From Heterocephalus glaber (lineage: Eukaryota; Chordata; Mammalia; Rodentia; Bathyergidae): a DNA stretch of 64,000 bases. The stretch lies in assembly GCF_000247695.1 (NCBI RefSeq), contig NW_004624732.1:45767124-45831123 (forward strand). Reading direction: 5' to 3'. Position numbers and translations under genes: made by a program. Below, in pieces: positions 23,185 to 36,929 of this stretch (its first letter is position 1; every line of letters begins with the position of its first letter). The notes beneath the pieces are model-generated. The model worked only from the letters and a program-made list of their open reading frames with translations, was not told the origin of the DNA and did no database searches.

Positions 23185-23548
23185 TCTCTTAAGTGAAATA
23201 AATCAGACACATATGTGTAAATATTGCATTGTCCCTCTGGTGTGAGAAACTGAAAGGATAAATAAGGACAAAAATGTATAATAGATAATACGAAATAGGA
23301 GGAAACTGTTCAAAAGGAAGGGAAACTGTGAAGGTGGGAGGGGGGGGAAAGGAAGGGAAAAGGGAGAAAAATGGTGAAAAGGAAAAAATGGACACAAAGC
23401 TTTTGTAAATAAGGGGGAAGAGGAGTTAAAGGGGGGGAGGCGATTGGGAGAAAAAGAGGAATCAATATATACCATGTACAGGTACAAATTCCCTTTATGA
23501 ATGTGATCATTATGTATATTTAAATTATAGCAATAAAATTAATAAATC
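23185..23548 (+). mobile_element. L1 3' UTR, 5'-truncated
   Basis: Opens with 'aagtgaaataaatcagacac', then 'ctctggtgtgagaaactgaa' as at window position 10, a G-rich purine tract (23335-23440) and 'accatgtacaggtacaaatt', and ends 'atagcaataaaattaataa'. Same family as 1-320. Minus-strand open frames here are the complement of the purine tract, not genes. Confidence 0.8.
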
Positions 23549-25427
23549 CTGAAAACAGATGGTCATCTAAATAGAAATTTAATTTTAGGATATCAGAAAA
23601 ATGCCCAACTATATTGACAGCGTAAGTTTATTACAAGATCCCGGTTTGAATAGAAAATCACATTGAAATTTTCGGGAGGTAGAAGAAAGATAAATCCTTT
23701 CATAAGAAAAATATAATGTATGACAATAGGAACATACGTAAAATATTTTATTTACCTTGCATTAGGATGTCTTCCTATGAGAAGGTTAAATACTTCAGGA
23801 GATGGAAAAGATTTTCTTCATGTTAACTAATCCAGACAAAAGTGAATAGAGATTTCCTTTCTTCAGCATTTATTGATATTAATTGCTTTATTGAACTAGT
23901 CGTGGGAACAAGGGTTTCCCAAAGCCAACATAAAGAATCATTATTTATAAGCTAAATGATGTCACAAACTCCACACTTAGCTCAACATTTTTATTGGAAA
24001 TACTGAAAGAATACTTTAAAATATGTTGTATTTCAGCCTTCATACTGTACTCTAAATTACATCATCTAAATGATAAAACATTTTTGAGGAAAAAAGAATT
24101 TTAACATCTCATACTAGGATTCAAATCAGACTTTGAAATACAGTTTATTATTACATTTTTCTTCTATTTATTTTTAATTTATCCCTTTTGGGTCTGTCTA
24201 ACAGGTGTCCCTAGTTACAACCATCAGTAAAACAAAACACATGTGTAGCCTATAAATCTGCATTTGTGCTAATTCATAGGAGAAAAATATCTTCAGTTTC
24301 TCCTTCCAATTTCCTTTCCTTTACCACTTAGAAGCTCTCTATAGTGTTCTGGACTTAAGATTACAGAAACGAAACTGTCCCATGTGACAGGTTAATAGGA
24401 AAGTTTCTGCATATCATTTCTCATTGTAAGTAAAGAACTCAAGGCGGAAATCCCCAGGTTAATTTAGACTGTGAACAGACTTAGAAAGGGTATCAATATT
24501 CAGTAAAAGAGGAGAGTGGCCAATTGAGCTTTATTATAAGAGCTAGCCAAAGTCCAAAAAGGCTAATATCAAGTATTAACACTAACTTTTCGCATGAAGA
24601 AATCTTAACCTTGAACGTCAAATACTAAGTTTCCCAGGCACCAAAAGGGAGGTCTTTAAATTTTGTTCAGATATTCCTATTATAAAGGTGCCAGAGGCAA
24701 TGTTAAAACCAAGGTAGAATTGGTTACTTGCTTGTAAAGTCTAATTTGAGTGTTTAATAGATCAACTGTTTTAAATCACAACACATTGAAATGTGATATG
24801 CAAATTGTCACTTTAAAGTGTTTTATTCTTCCTTATTCGGTTTGATAAAATAATAATTAGGTTTTTAATGTGGTGCTTTATGATGCAATACCAACACAAA
24901 TATCTCGAAACAGGCATCAGGCCTGTTGTATATTACATTTGGATAAATCATGGGTTTATCTTTCAAACCGTTTCTTTCTGGGGTGATAGATGAGCCCATT
25001 CTTTTGGGAGAGGAAAGTGCTTTTGCAGATACAGGAATAGTCATTCTTGCAAAATTATTTTACAAAGACAAGAATAGTATCTGAGTAGTCATCCAAAAAT
25101 TGGAGACATGAATTTATGTAGCGCTTGCAGGGTGTCTTAGATTTGATTATGAAGTTATTCCATGAGAAGAAATTGCCAAGACTATCACAGAATCAATGGG
25201 CTGGACTTATTAGGTCATCATCCTCACTAAGGGCACAGTGTCCTCCAATCTTTATGAGGTGCAGTTGCAAGTGGCTCAGACAAGAGACTTGAATCATTTC
25301 TTTTTAGAGTCGATTCTGCAGCTTCAGAAATTTCATTGGCAAGAAATGATGCCTATTCGGATGTGTCATTTTTCTCTTAGAACACTTACAACTAATCCTG
25401 TCTCCATCTCCCACCAACCGCAGTTAT
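23549..25427. other. Unassigned intergenic sequence
   Basis: No gene, RNA gene or clear repeat recognised in this unique AT-rich stretch. Confidence 0.5.
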
Positions 25428-25530
25428 TTTTGTCATTTTCTTCTCTTCCATCTTGCTTCCTCCCTTCCTCTCCCTCTTTCCCCCCTCCCCCTTCTCCTCC
25501 TCTTCCTCCTCCTTCTCATTCTTCTTTTGA
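25428..25530. repeat. Polypyrimidine tract
   Basis: About 100 bases that are almost only C and T, built from 'cttcctc', 'ccctcc' and 'cctcctc' units. It makes the C-terminal part of the plus-strand frame at 25238-25558 a run of Pro and Ser, so that frame is not a gene. Confidence 0.85.
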
Positions 25531-26059
25531 CTTTGTTTTCATGCTCTTCACTTGGTAAACTTTGCCCATAGGATCAAATAACCACATAAGAAAAAGCATA
25601 AAAGTTTGCATAAGAAAAGTATAAAAGGTTTGCATGAAGAAAGATTAGAATGAGTTGAAGCAAACCATGGAAAGAGAATATTTAGTTTGGCTTATGTAAC
25701 TGGCATGATCACTTAAACATGAACAATAACACATTTGGAAAATTTCAGAAATTTTAAATTTACAGACACATCATCAGATCACCATAACATTCCAGGAAAC
25801 CTGCCTTTTCCCTCGAAGAGACCATCTCTATAATACCAATCGAGGTAGATGTTTTAACATTAATTTATCTTTTGATTTACTTATGTAGCATGGTATGAAA
25901 AGAGTATTGTCCTGAACTTCTTTTTCTGTGACCAACACTTCACCAAGCTCCCCCAGAGCATAAGGAAAGATTCCACACACAAGGAGCAACACACATGGCT
26001 TTTTCAGCCTACAAAAGCTCTGAATTTCCATGGGTTAAACATCAGGCTGGAAATTTGGA
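25531..26059. other. Unassigned intergenic sequence
   Basis: No gene seen. The near-repeat 'cataagaaaaagcataaaag' followed by 'cataagaaaagtataaaag' at 25585-25628 is a short tandem duplication. Confidence 0.45.
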
Positions 26060-26135
26060 ATAACAAATTCAGAATCCAGATCTACAATTTCCTGGCTCAT
26101 TGAGTGACAATGGGCAAACAACTTCACTGATATGG
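26060..26135 (+). mobile_element. Possible MIR SINE core
   Basis: 'caaattcagaatccagatc' followed by 'tggctcattgagtgacaatg' and 'ggcaaacaacttcactga' follows the order of the ancient MIR consensus (sample, tRNA-related part, then core). Heavily diverged. Confidence 0.4.
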
Positions 26136-26528
26136 CTTTTATGTCTGTTTAGGGTTTGTGTCAGTTACATATTGGATAACAGTAAAATATATCATCCTAA
26201 AATATGAAATCCTAAAAATATCTACTAATTTAAGACAAAAAGGCTAAGAAAATTATAACATCTTTTTTAAAAAAGCTGGCACAATCTTCAGTTATAAAAT
26301 GTTAAAATACATTGCTTAACTTTAATATTTTAAAGTTCAGACTGCTACAAAATAAATAAACAGATCAAGATACCAGATTTGTAGTTCAGAACAAAAGCGT
26401 ACAACAGTTGACACAGTGATTCAAGTTTCTCAAATGAATTCTTAATAAATGATGTTGGGTCATCACTTAAATAGCTCTAGATAATAAGTGTTTGATTTCA
26501 TCAGACCACCTGACATAAAAATTATTTT

Positions 26529-26625
26529 TTCTTTCTTTCTTTTTTTTTTTTTCTGATCGGAGATTGAACTCAGGACCTTGTGCATGTGAGGTAGGCGTGG
26601 TGCTGCTGAGTTAAATCACCAGCAC
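26529..26625 (-). mobile_element. ID-like tRNA-derived SINE, minus strand
   Basis: A T/C-rich tail at 26529-26552 is followed by the antisense tRNA-like body ('gattgaactcaggaccttg'). Perfect 13-bp target duplication 'taaaattattttt' at 26516-26528 and 26626-26638. Confidence 0.9.
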
Positions 26626-26638
26626 TAAAATTATTTTT

Positions 26639-29600
26639 GATAGTTAAAATTTGAAATTAAAGATGAAATACAATTTTAAGTGAATATGAACTCTGTTCAC
26701 ATACATTCCTTCCAAATTTATGAACAATGGAAGAATTCACAAATGTTTACTACGAGAATTTATAACATAAAATGAAATTTCCAATTGTCAAAAACACAAA
26801 TTCTGAAGTAAACAAAACTAATGAAAAAATTAGAAATATTGTAATAGACATGTGATGCTATAAAGACCTTATTGAGTATAATAAATAGCCATTATCCAAT
26901 AAAATTCTTTTATGATGGAACAGGCAACTCACAAACTAAGAACTATATTTATGCAATATAACCCTTAAGATTATTTTTATCAACCATCTGATAAATATAA
27001 ATGAAAAATGTACTTTAACATAAATTTTTTGTAGAATGGACTACCTTTTCAAGTTACCGGAAGATGTTTTATTTTTATAAACTTTCTCAAATGTTAGAAA
27101 TTATTGAAATTATTTACTTTTATACCTTTTATTGCATTAGCTTAACTTTCAGAAATTTATCTTAAAGGGATTTTCAGTTCCAGTGAAGATTTTGGTGTGA
27201 ATACTTAGTGCATCTTTATTTACAATAATAAACCAGTAGTTAAACTAAATATTCACCCACAAAACAGGTCATTAGTTGAATTCAGATTCAATGATTCATA
27301 ATGGAATAGTAGCAACTCCACCAAAGTGATCCAAAGTGATGTAAAAAATATTACCTAAAATGAAAGAAGATTATGTAAAATTTAATTAAATTTGAAAATG
27401 ATCTTATAATACTTTCCATTTGCTATAATGTTTCTTACACTTAAAGTTATGTAGGGATTAAAAAATAACATTTGAAATAAATAAATCAGAATATTAACCA
27501 ACTATATCCAGTGTAGTACTTTTTTTTCTTGTTGTGTTTTTCAAGTAATTATTATTACATTCATTAGTTTTACAATCAGAAGAGTAAAATATATTTTTGA
27601 GACATGACTTCAAAGAGTTGTTAAACTTCAGTCACATAAAAGGCAAGTGAACTGAATATTTAAAACAAAAGAAGCAAAATCACTGCACACTCTTTAAAGG
27701 TTGTGTTAAATAAAATATATTTTCTTCCCATGAGTAAATTTTATTTGAATTGTTTTAACCTCATGATTACCAGGTTAAACAAATATAGCTCTATTTAGGA
27801 AGAAAATAAGATAGTTTTAAAGGGCTATAGTTGTCTAATCATTAACTCTCACATGCTTAAACTCATGGATAATTCTGAAAAAAACTGCAATCTTAAATCT
27901 CTGTAAATGATGTAATTGATGGACAACTCCCCAAAGATGTTGATGAATAGTTACGGCCTGTCTATTATCTGACTCAGTAATGGTTTTTGGTCCAATGCTG
28001 TTTTTTTAAGATCACTACCTTTTCTCCTAGAAAACACTGGAAAAAAATATATAATTAGTTTTTAGTTTCATCCAAAAGGACAAGGGGCAAGAACCAAGAG
28101 ATGAGCCAACACTGGCAGGCATAAAGAAAGAATTAAGAGACTTGTTCAAACTCAGCCTAGTATTTCTCAACCCAAAGCATGAAGTGTAAGCGAAACCAGG
28201 CATAAAAAGGCAACTGGCACCCAAAAGCAGCAGCAACTGCTTCTTGTGAGATGACAAGTGCTTCTCTGCAAACATATTCAGACTGATTCTTGACCGAGAA
28301 AAGGGACTCTGTCTCTTCTACTCCCACACAGCATGCTGCACAAACACCGGGCTCTATGACTTTACTGTTTCTTGCACAGTGACTTTTAAGGTCTGCCTAC
28401 CTATTCACCAGCTTGTGACTCCACCCCCAGACTTCCTCTACTTTCTTTGTAGATTCTAATTGCTGATCCAGGGTTTAAGGTAAAGACTTTATTCACGCTC
28501 TTTGGGGAGAACACCCCTATCTGTGTTCCTATAGGTCTGGTTATGTCCCCTCGAAGTAAGATAGAAAAATAGAAGAATGATATGTAAAGTTAGAAAACTA
28601 AAGTGAGCCCATAATGATTTAATCACATTTTCATGGAGAATTTCCAAATAAAGTTTGGGATGCTTCCCAGTCTGGGACCATGCTACCCTACAACAGAAGT
28701 GAAATTTGACTTAGAACTCATTTACCATCATTTCCTATCAACTCTGCCCCCTCTCTGTGGTCTCATCCATTGCCCTATCATCACAGGGTCTTCTTATTTT
28801 ATGAAAAATCACTTCAAGAAAACACTGGCAAAGGAAGTTGAGTAACTTCTTAGATGTTTACATTTAAGGAAAATTTTCTTGAACACAAAAATACTATTAA
28901 AGTTGAAATTATGAGGTTAAAATATTGGAATGATAAAAATTTTGCTCAAGTAGTTATGTGGTATTTATCTAGAACCTAGCATATTTACCTTCTGGCCCAG
29001 TTTCCAAGAACGCATTGTCGGGTCTTACACTCGTGTCTTCTGTAAATGGAGGTTTACCTGGCCAGCTCAACACTTAAGAAGTCAGTGTACATCTGCAGTA
29101 CATCTGGATAAATGTGTGAGAAGAAATTGTCGATACATATGTATATGTGTTTGTAAACATCTAGATATATTATGTTCATATACGTGCAGATGTGTATGTA
29201 TGCATATGTGTAAGTGAACAGACAACTCAGGTAGATCATTGATATTTTTCTTTCAAATTTACTTTAATGGAGAGATGATTGTATGGTTTAAATAAACAAT
29301 TATATTAAGATAAGAACTGATAGTCTGAATAAGATTCCCATCAATGGTATCAATGAATTTGGGAAAATTACGTGATAAATTTCTGTTTCCTTCCTGTCTC
29401 CAACATTTCTTTAAAAGTAGAAAAATGTACACAGCCATTAAAAAGTCTCTGGTACTGGGAGCTTCCATGAACTAAATTGGAGCCAAATTCAGTATGACAA
29501 GAGTATGGGAGTATGGGAATGGTCCAGCGTAACCTCTGGAATACAATGACGTGAGCCTGGTCTGGCTTTAGATCACTGAATGCTTCTTAAAGGAAAGTGA

Positions 29601-31150
29601 CCCAGCAACAGGCTGATTCTCTTGAGAGAACCAAGGGGAAAAGATTCTTTAAAAACAACTCTCTGTGAATCTAGTCTTCTGCTTTGATAATGGGAAAACG
29701 AAGAGAGTTGCTGAGATCTGTGACCCACTGGATTTATATTCAGGTCTGCTTCTAATAAGACACTTAACATCTCAATTCCTTTCCTTAATTTTTAATATTT
29801 AAATTTATTTTATATGCCCTGAATCCCTCAGGGTCCCAACATGGCACATATCACATACCCAGAGCATTTAACTTTGTATTTCCTTAAAACTCACTGGTAA
29901 AGAAGCAGGAGGGATCCATAAGGTGGTAATCAATCCACTCATATCGTGGTGGAAACTAAACAAACTGATAAAGAAGTAAGTCTTGTAGAAAGCAGACATT
30001 CCTGGAGACTAGATTAGCAAGAATTGTTTTACTTTCAATAACTTTTCACTTAACAAAATTAAATCATTCCCAAAGTACCAAATCCACTTTAGAAAATAGC
30101 TCTCTACATCCAGTATGGATGTATGTAAACACAGAACTGGAAGGGACTGCAAATATTCTGTCCAAAAGAGAACAGTTAATTGTTTGCATTTCTTCTTTAC
30201 CTGGAACATTCCATACAGAATCCTAGAATATACAGTGTAAACTATTTGCTCCTATTTTTTCTTTAAATCCTTTTAATATCCTCAGCAAATAGCTTTGTAT
30301 TAAGCCTTATTGTTAATGAGAATAAGTACAAATTAATGAACTATATAAATTTCATAACTTTAAAAACAGAGTAAATAACTGTTTGGTATACATAGGGAGA
30401 TTCTCATGTAGAATATTGAATCTAGAATGCCATCACTATTGAGGATTTTTTGCTCAAGAGGTGTAAAACTGGGAATGGATACAATAACATAATGAGTTCT
30501 TTCCACTTTTTTTTAAAAAAAAGATGGGCATTTCTAATAGTAATAATTGACTAAAACTGTTTTAAAATCCTACTATATTTCAAACATAGCCAGATTTTTT
30601 TTTTAAAACATAGTGTCTTATAGAATGTCAGAAAATTCATTGGTACTCACAAGTGTAATTTGCTTCCATTCTACTGCCTAATACTACATTTCCAAATTTT
30701 TGGTGGTTAATCTTATCTGGAAATTTTTGCATTTAGCTTCAAAAAACTGCAACTCCAGCTTTTGTTACCAAGGCTTTTCAAGGGACTTTAGTCACCAAGT
30801 TCTGATGAAAGTATAGTATTGAAGATATCACCACTGATGTCCTAAACATGAGAACTGAAAAATTAAAAGAGCTTGAAGATTCAGTCATCTTTAAATTTAT
30901 ATCACCCTCTGATCCTTTTATTTTGGGCAATTTTATTATTTGTATTGCTTTTTTAATTTTTGTTGACTTTTTTCAAAAATTCTTTATTATTACATATACA
31001 ACACCCACAAATAAAAATATAATCATATAATAGGGAAGTTGGAACCCTAAGTGAAGAGTAAGTGTGAGATATAAAAACACCATTCGGTGGTTTTTCCCCC
31101 TCTTTAAAATGATAAGTAGATTGGATTAACTAGGAGTCTTCTAAAACAGT
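26639..31150. other. Long repeat-poor intergenic stretch
   Basis: No gene recognised. 27190-27370 has the look of a very old L1 3' segment ('catctttatttacaataata', 'cataatggaatagtagcaac') but is too decayed to call firmly. 29660-29785 has weak MIR-like words. Short open frames (28027-28275 minus, 28633-28845 plus, 29259-29468 minus and others) show no domain, splice context or codon signature. Confidence 0.45.
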
Positions 31151-31262
31151 GCTTCTCGAACTTTGACAGTAATTCAAATCCCCATGTTATCTTGTGAAGC
31201 TGAAAATTCTGCCCCATAGATTTGGAGGAGGAAGATCTTAGATTCTAACAGTCTCAAGTAGT
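31151..31262 (+). mobile_element. MER5-like (hAT-Charlie) DNA transposon remnant
   Basis: 'cagtgcttctcgaactttga' at the left is the characteristic MER5/Charlie end. It is followed by 'aattcaaatccccatgttat' and 'agattctaacag' in the expected order. The right terminal repeat is not preserved. Non-coding. Confidence 0.6.
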
Positions 31263-32732
31263 GTCAAACTGCCAGCCTGAGGAAAATGTGTTTCTAAATG
31301 ATTCTCTTCTTATATTTATATCCAAAGTTATAGAAAATTTGGTTCTTTAAATGTGAAGCCTATTTCTGCATGTTGTTCTAACACCTAATTTCTAAAAGTA
31401 AATTGTAGGGAGAGTTGGATAGGGTATTTCATATTCCCAAAAGTTAGGTTTAGTTAAGGTCAGGAAAAGGCTTTAAAATGAAGTTCAAAAGGCCCTAAAA
31501 ATCAGATCACTTTCCAAACTGTCTTCTATAGCTAAAGCCAGTTCATCTATGGAGGAGAGTTCACCTCTCCTTCCTCTTACTAAATGCCACACTTCTCTAT
31601 TATCTGCCAAACAAGTGCAGCCCCTCGTTCTCCCGATGTCTTTTCCCCTGCTTATGGATATCCCACAGAAGTGCCCTTTCACATATGTAGACACAATGGA
31701 TGAATTGTACATTAAATAGGAAAGAATCTTTATCATTCACAGTAACAGGAAATCCTGGACCCAGGGCAATATGTACACGATATCTGAATACACAATCAGA
31801 CTCTTTGAATTAAATTATAGGAGAAACAAACACAGCAAAGAGACCAAAAATATCTGTCTTTTTCAGGGTATTCACAATGCAAATGAGCCATGATGAAGGA
31901 GAAAATCTGGTTAAAATCACCCACTAGCTGGATATTCATATCCTACCCTTTATCTTCAATTTCAATTTTCTAATTTAATGGCTGGCATCTGCTAGAAAAG
32001 AAAAATGTAATGGTCAGTGCTGTGGAATTAAATCCATAGCCTCCAAATTTATTAAGAGACTTTCCCTTCCACCCCTAAAACTCTGATACACTGATTAAAA
32101 TGCCGAGTTTTACTTCTAAACAGTGTTTGGAAATGAAACCTGAGAAAGACTATCTCTGAAATCTATGCATTGCTGTAAGAATTACTGAAGATTTGAAAAT
32201 TATCTTTATTTTTGGAATTATTTACTAATGAAAATAGCATTGTATTGCTTGGAGAAAATACTACCACCACCTACTGGCATATATTGTACATAAGATTGAA
32301 AATGTTTCTAAATCATTTTGACTACCATTTAAGGGCAAAGAGAAAAGAAATAATTATGGTGACATTATTGTAACTTTAATATCAAATTAAGTCAAATACA
32401 TTTATGCTATTTTGATAACATAATATTAACTTTTATTATCTGAATATGTAAAATAGCACAAAAATGGCAAAAAGAGGTTATGAAGTATTTAAACAGAAAC
32501 CAATAAGGTGTATTTATATTGTAGAAATGACAAATATCTTTGCATTTCACCTGTTGCTTTGTTCATATTTTTGTTGGACAGTTATTTTATTAAACTCAAA
32601 AGGAAAAGGGATTATTTTATGAATGTGGCAATTGAAAAGTCATCTTTACACCTTGCTTTTTAAAATCATGTTGAATCAACAGAAATATTTGAAGGAGAAT
32701 ATACAAACATATACAAATCCCCATAAAATTTA
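31263..32732. other. Unassigned intergenic sequence
   Basis: No gene or clear repeat recognised. The minus-strand frame at 31485-31736 has no recognisable domain. Confidence 0.5.
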
Positions 32733-32745
32733 AGCAGTTATTTTT

Positions 32746-32952
32746 TTCATTAAGTTTATTGGTACATTTTGGATATACAATACGATGACATATGGGAATT
32801 GTTACCTTTACATGATATACCTTGCTTCTTATTTTTTTCCCATTCCCCTGTCCTCCCTTCAACTCCTCCATCCCTCCTTATTTATGAAGACTTTGTTTCC
32901 ATTTTTTCCTTTTCTTATATTTATTCCTTTTCCTTCTTTCCTTTCCCCTACC
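32746..32952 (-). mobile_element. Young, severely 5'-truncated L1 3' end, minus strand
   Basis: Antisense of the L1 3' UTR family at 1-598: 'aagtttattggtacattttg', then 'ccttcaactcctccatccct' and a pyrimidine tract. Perfect 12-bp target duplication 'agcagttatttt' at 32733-32744 and 32953-32964. Confidence 0.9.
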
Positions 32953-32964
32953 AGCAGTTATTTT

Positions 32965-34319
32965 GATAAAAATAAATTGTAAAATATTACATGAATGCTA
33001 ACCTTTGGAAATTTGTATTATTCAACTATTACTGACTTTTAGATTAGGATTAAATTATTTTCTCTTTACAGTTTTCCTTGAGAAATAATTAAATCTTTAC
33101 GTTATTTCCTTTGTTGTTATTTTGAACTTTATCTTCAATCTGCTCTCCAGTTTTACAAATTTCCTATCTCTAAAGAAAGTATCTCTTGCATACAATCTAT
33201 TTTCTTGTTCAATAGTTTAATATTTTGCATCAATGAACTAGATTCATGGAAATGATATGGGACTAAAGACATGTATTTTCTTTCCAAAACTTACAGTGAC
33301 ACCTCTATTTGTTAGAATTCCAAAATAGACAACTTATCCTTTAAATGGTAATTATAATGACATCTATATGTATAATGGAAAGATAAAAAGATGAATTCAA
33401 CTTCATCTAATGTTTTATATATGCATATAATGTTTAATCTATGTTTTATATAGAGCAATTGGAGTCAAAATATTATTTTAGAAGATGAACATATTACAAT
33501 TTTAAGGAAGAATTGAATTGCAGTTATATATTTAAGGTTAATATTACTTTTATTTTCCCCATGATTGTACAAGTGTATGTAAATAGTAATGGCAACTTGT
33601 TTTCATCACCATTTAAAAATTATCCTTAGCTCTCTACTTAGCTTAGTGATTGTTTGATGCCTTCTTGAAAAAAAAGTAACCTTCAAAATATTGCCTTATA
33701 TTGATAATTACAATTTATTATTTAATAATAAATTTAGTGACTTTGTTGTGTTGTTTGGTAGATCAACTTTTTGCTTCTTTACTTCCTTTCTGTTACCACA
33801 TACTATTTCTCCTTCATTCAATCAAGAACTAGTCATTGAATTCCCATGGTGTGCTCTGCATCAACTAACACAGCTGCTTCAGTAGTGAATGCTCATGACA
33901 AACAAAGTCTTTGGCCTGAAAGAACTTAAAATACAGTGATAGAAATGCAATAAATGAGTAAAATTCAGTAAATAAAATGAAACATTGATGTAAACTAAAT
34001 GGAATGTAAGGCAGAACATAAGCAAGCATTTCATTTTGTGGACAGGGAAGACCTCCCACCAATGTAATATTTGACCAAAATGGAGACAGAAGTCCATCAT
34101 ACAGTTTTTTTTATATGACTGATGATCATTACCTGCTTAACTGAGGCAAATACTCTATTAAAATTTATTAATGTATGCTCATCTTTTTTATTTTAAATAG
34201 ACTGATAATATTTCCTCAAAACTTACTTCTACAAGATTTATTTAGTATTTTCACCAAAAATTAAAAGATCTTCTACGATTTTTCAATTTTGAAGCCCTTC
34301 CCTAGAGTAACTCAGAATG
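32965..34319. other. Unassigned intergenic sequence
   Basis: AT-rich. No gene or clear repeat recognised. Confidence 0.5.
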
Positions 34320-34635
34320 TGAATAACTGATCTGGAGCAAAGGTCTTTAAGAAGTGAGTAAGGTAAAATGAGATTATATAGATGTGCCCTAACCTAGTAT
34401 GGCTGGTGTTCTTAAATGAAAAAGAGATTATGAACAGAGACACAGACATACAGAACAGAACACATAGAGACCCTAGAGAAAAGCCATCTATATGTTGAAG
34501 GCTTTCAGAGAAATTAACCCTACTGACACCTTCATATCAGACATTCAGCCACCAGAATTGGAGAAAATCAATTCTTGTTGTTTAAGCCACTCAATCTGTG
34601 GTACTTTGTTATGAAAGTCTTAGCAGTTAATAAAA
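34320..34635 (+). mobile_element. MLT1-type MaLR LTR, plus strand
   Basis: Shows the conserved MLT1 words in order: 'gtgccctaacctagtatggc', 'tggtgttctta', 'cacagacatacagaacagaa', 'ccctactgacaccttcatat', 'ccagaattggagaaaatcaa', 'gttgtttaagccactcaatc' and 'tggtactttgttatg'. Ancient, mammal-wide. Edges approximate. Confidence 0.8.
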
Positions 34636-36815
34636 TTAACATTGGCAAAGAATTGATACTATGTAGTAACAAGTGCTTGCAAAGAGAAGTTATAAACTGC
34701 CACATTATATAATGAATGGAAGACAATGAGTTGGATTTTAAAAATCAAATGGGCATATATAAAAGATCTTGATTGTCAAGCAAAGAAAGTGAATTTAAAC
34801 ATATTTCAGGAAGTGAAAAAAATTATTTCCCCCCAAAATTCATATATGGACCTCTCTATGTAAAACAGATAAAAACAGATAGGGTAGGCTAGAAAATTGC
34901 CCCTCTCAATTTCTCTTGGTCTCATTAGGGCACATTCAAGGAACTTCAGAGTTCATTGCATTGTTTTGAAATAAGAAATTAACTGGAATCAAAGGATTGA
35001 GAGTCATTACAGTACTTTCTCATAGGTTATATTATTGCTTCTAATTTCTTCCTCCCACCTTATTCCTGAGATTATAAATTTTCAGCCACAACCAGGTGGC
35101 TTACTGCTCTTTTATTCAGAGAAAATGAGTATCTAAGCACAGGACTGTTGGGTTTGCCTGTGTGATATTGCTTGATCAATGTAAGGTGAACAGAAATAAC
35201 ATGCACAGCATCTTAGCAGATGTTTTATGACACATCATTCTGTAAGCTTTCCAGATCCCTCCCTCTGTCATAACAATATTATATCACAAATGGTGACCAC
35301 TCTTTCAGCATGTCTGATTTAAGAAGACCCCAAAAGTACTACCAGATAGTGCTACAAGTACTACAATATATGAAGTGATAAACAACTCCATGTTGATTTT
35401 TTGGGAGTTGATTATTATTGCATCAAAAATGACCAATTCAAAGTTTATTAGGAATACCAAATAAATTAAGCAGAAAAAAATAAGGGAATATATTTATTCA
35501 AATTTCTGTGTATTTTAGTAGTTTCTAGATTGGACTATAGTGAGAAAAATATGGGGTGGATAAACATGGTACATTTAACATAGAACATACATGCACTTGT
35601 AGTAATCTATCATTCTCCATTGTCTTTATTCCTTTTCAAGTAACGTTATCTCCGCTCACAAAATCCACTGAGTTTCATTTACTCAGCCATAGCATTTTTG
35701 CTTTGAAAAAGATAAATGGACTATGCCTGTGTCACTTTTAGGAAGTGGACAAATGATAACTAGAAACTAGTTTTGCTTGACCTACCTAGCTCAATTAAAT
35801 TTATTTTCTTGGGCATTTTAACAGAAAAGACCTAGAAAGGATCATTGTACTGGTAAGATGAAAGTCATACACACTCAAGATTATGATAAGGGGAATTTCT
35901 GAGTTGTATAAATATCGTTATGGTAATACAGTGAACAGTCTAAAGAACACAAGAGAGGAAGGTGGAAAGCAGCAATGACAGGGTCTCGCTAATACCTCAG
36001 GCCTTGCCCATTCTAAGGCCTGGTCTTATTTTCCTCCACTTTCTGCAACTTTTAGATCTTCTTTTGACTTGACCTAATTTGAGAGCGATTCCTTTTCATG
36101 GGTACAAATAAAGAACATTAATTTTTTAGAATACCCAAACAAATGTAGTGATGGCCTAGAGCAGAGCGAGTAGTTATATTAAAAATTAAAAAAAATAAAG
36201 ACAAATAGACTCGGTCACTTAAAATTAATGTATAAAACTGATTTAGTAGATGAATGGAATTATTATATACTGCAAACAGGCATTAATAAATTTTTTAAAG
36301 TTTTGTTGAGGTTCCATACTTACTTGGCAATAATATAAGAAAACAGCCAAGATCTAATATTATAATGTCAGTTTATAATATAGTCAATATATCCAATATA
36401 TTGTCAATATACTTAATAAATTACTTGTCTTCAGGATGAGAGGGATAGATATTTTCTTAGACATGCTTATTAAGCATATACAAAGGAAGGATTCCAAATA
36501 CAAAAAAAAGAATTATCATTTAAGCACTTATTACAACAGTTAGACACTTTATGAAATAACAAAAATAGAAACATAAAATTTTCTTGTTTAAATGTGTCAG
36601 TTTTTGTAAGTCGAATAGCTTATGAAAAACTGTCTTATTCCTTTACTTGATTTAGAGGTTATTTTTATGATTTCATGAATCTATAAAAAAGACTAAATAA
36701 TGGCTGTAAAGCAAGTTAAACCATTTGAGGGGGACAAAAACAAAAAAATGTCAGTCTTTTCAAAGTTTCTTGAGTACTCTCTATTTAATTGATAGCCTCC
36801 AAAAAGTAGCATGGC
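34636..36815. other. Unassigned intergenic sequence
   Basis: No gene or clear repeat recognised. A small AT-rich inverted repeat lies at about 36381-36412. Confidence 0.5.
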
Positions 36816-36829
36816 AAAAGGAAGCCTTT

Positions 36830-36915
36830 TGTTTGTTTGTTTGTACCAGGGATCAAACTCAGGGCCTTGCGCTTGCATGGCAGGTGGCGGAACTACTGAG
36901 CTAAATCCCCACCCC
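36830..36915 (-). mobile_element. ID-like tRNA-derived SINE, minus strand
   Basis: A (GTTT)n tail remnant followed by antisense 'taccagggatcaaactcagg' and 'ctgagctaaatcccc'. Target duplication 'aaaaggaagccttt' (36816-36829) and 'aaaaggaaatcttt' (36916-36929), 12 of 14 identical. Confidence 0.88.
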
Positions 36916-36929
36916 AAAAGGAAATCTTT

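Noticed and set aside
25238..25558. 106-codon plus-strand frame ending in a Pro/Ser-rich tail
   Set aside because: The tail is the translated polypyrimidine tract; no family match.
36381..36412. AT-rich inverted repeat that might suggest an origin or cruciform
   Set aside because: Low-complexity AT sequence; no supporting features nearby.
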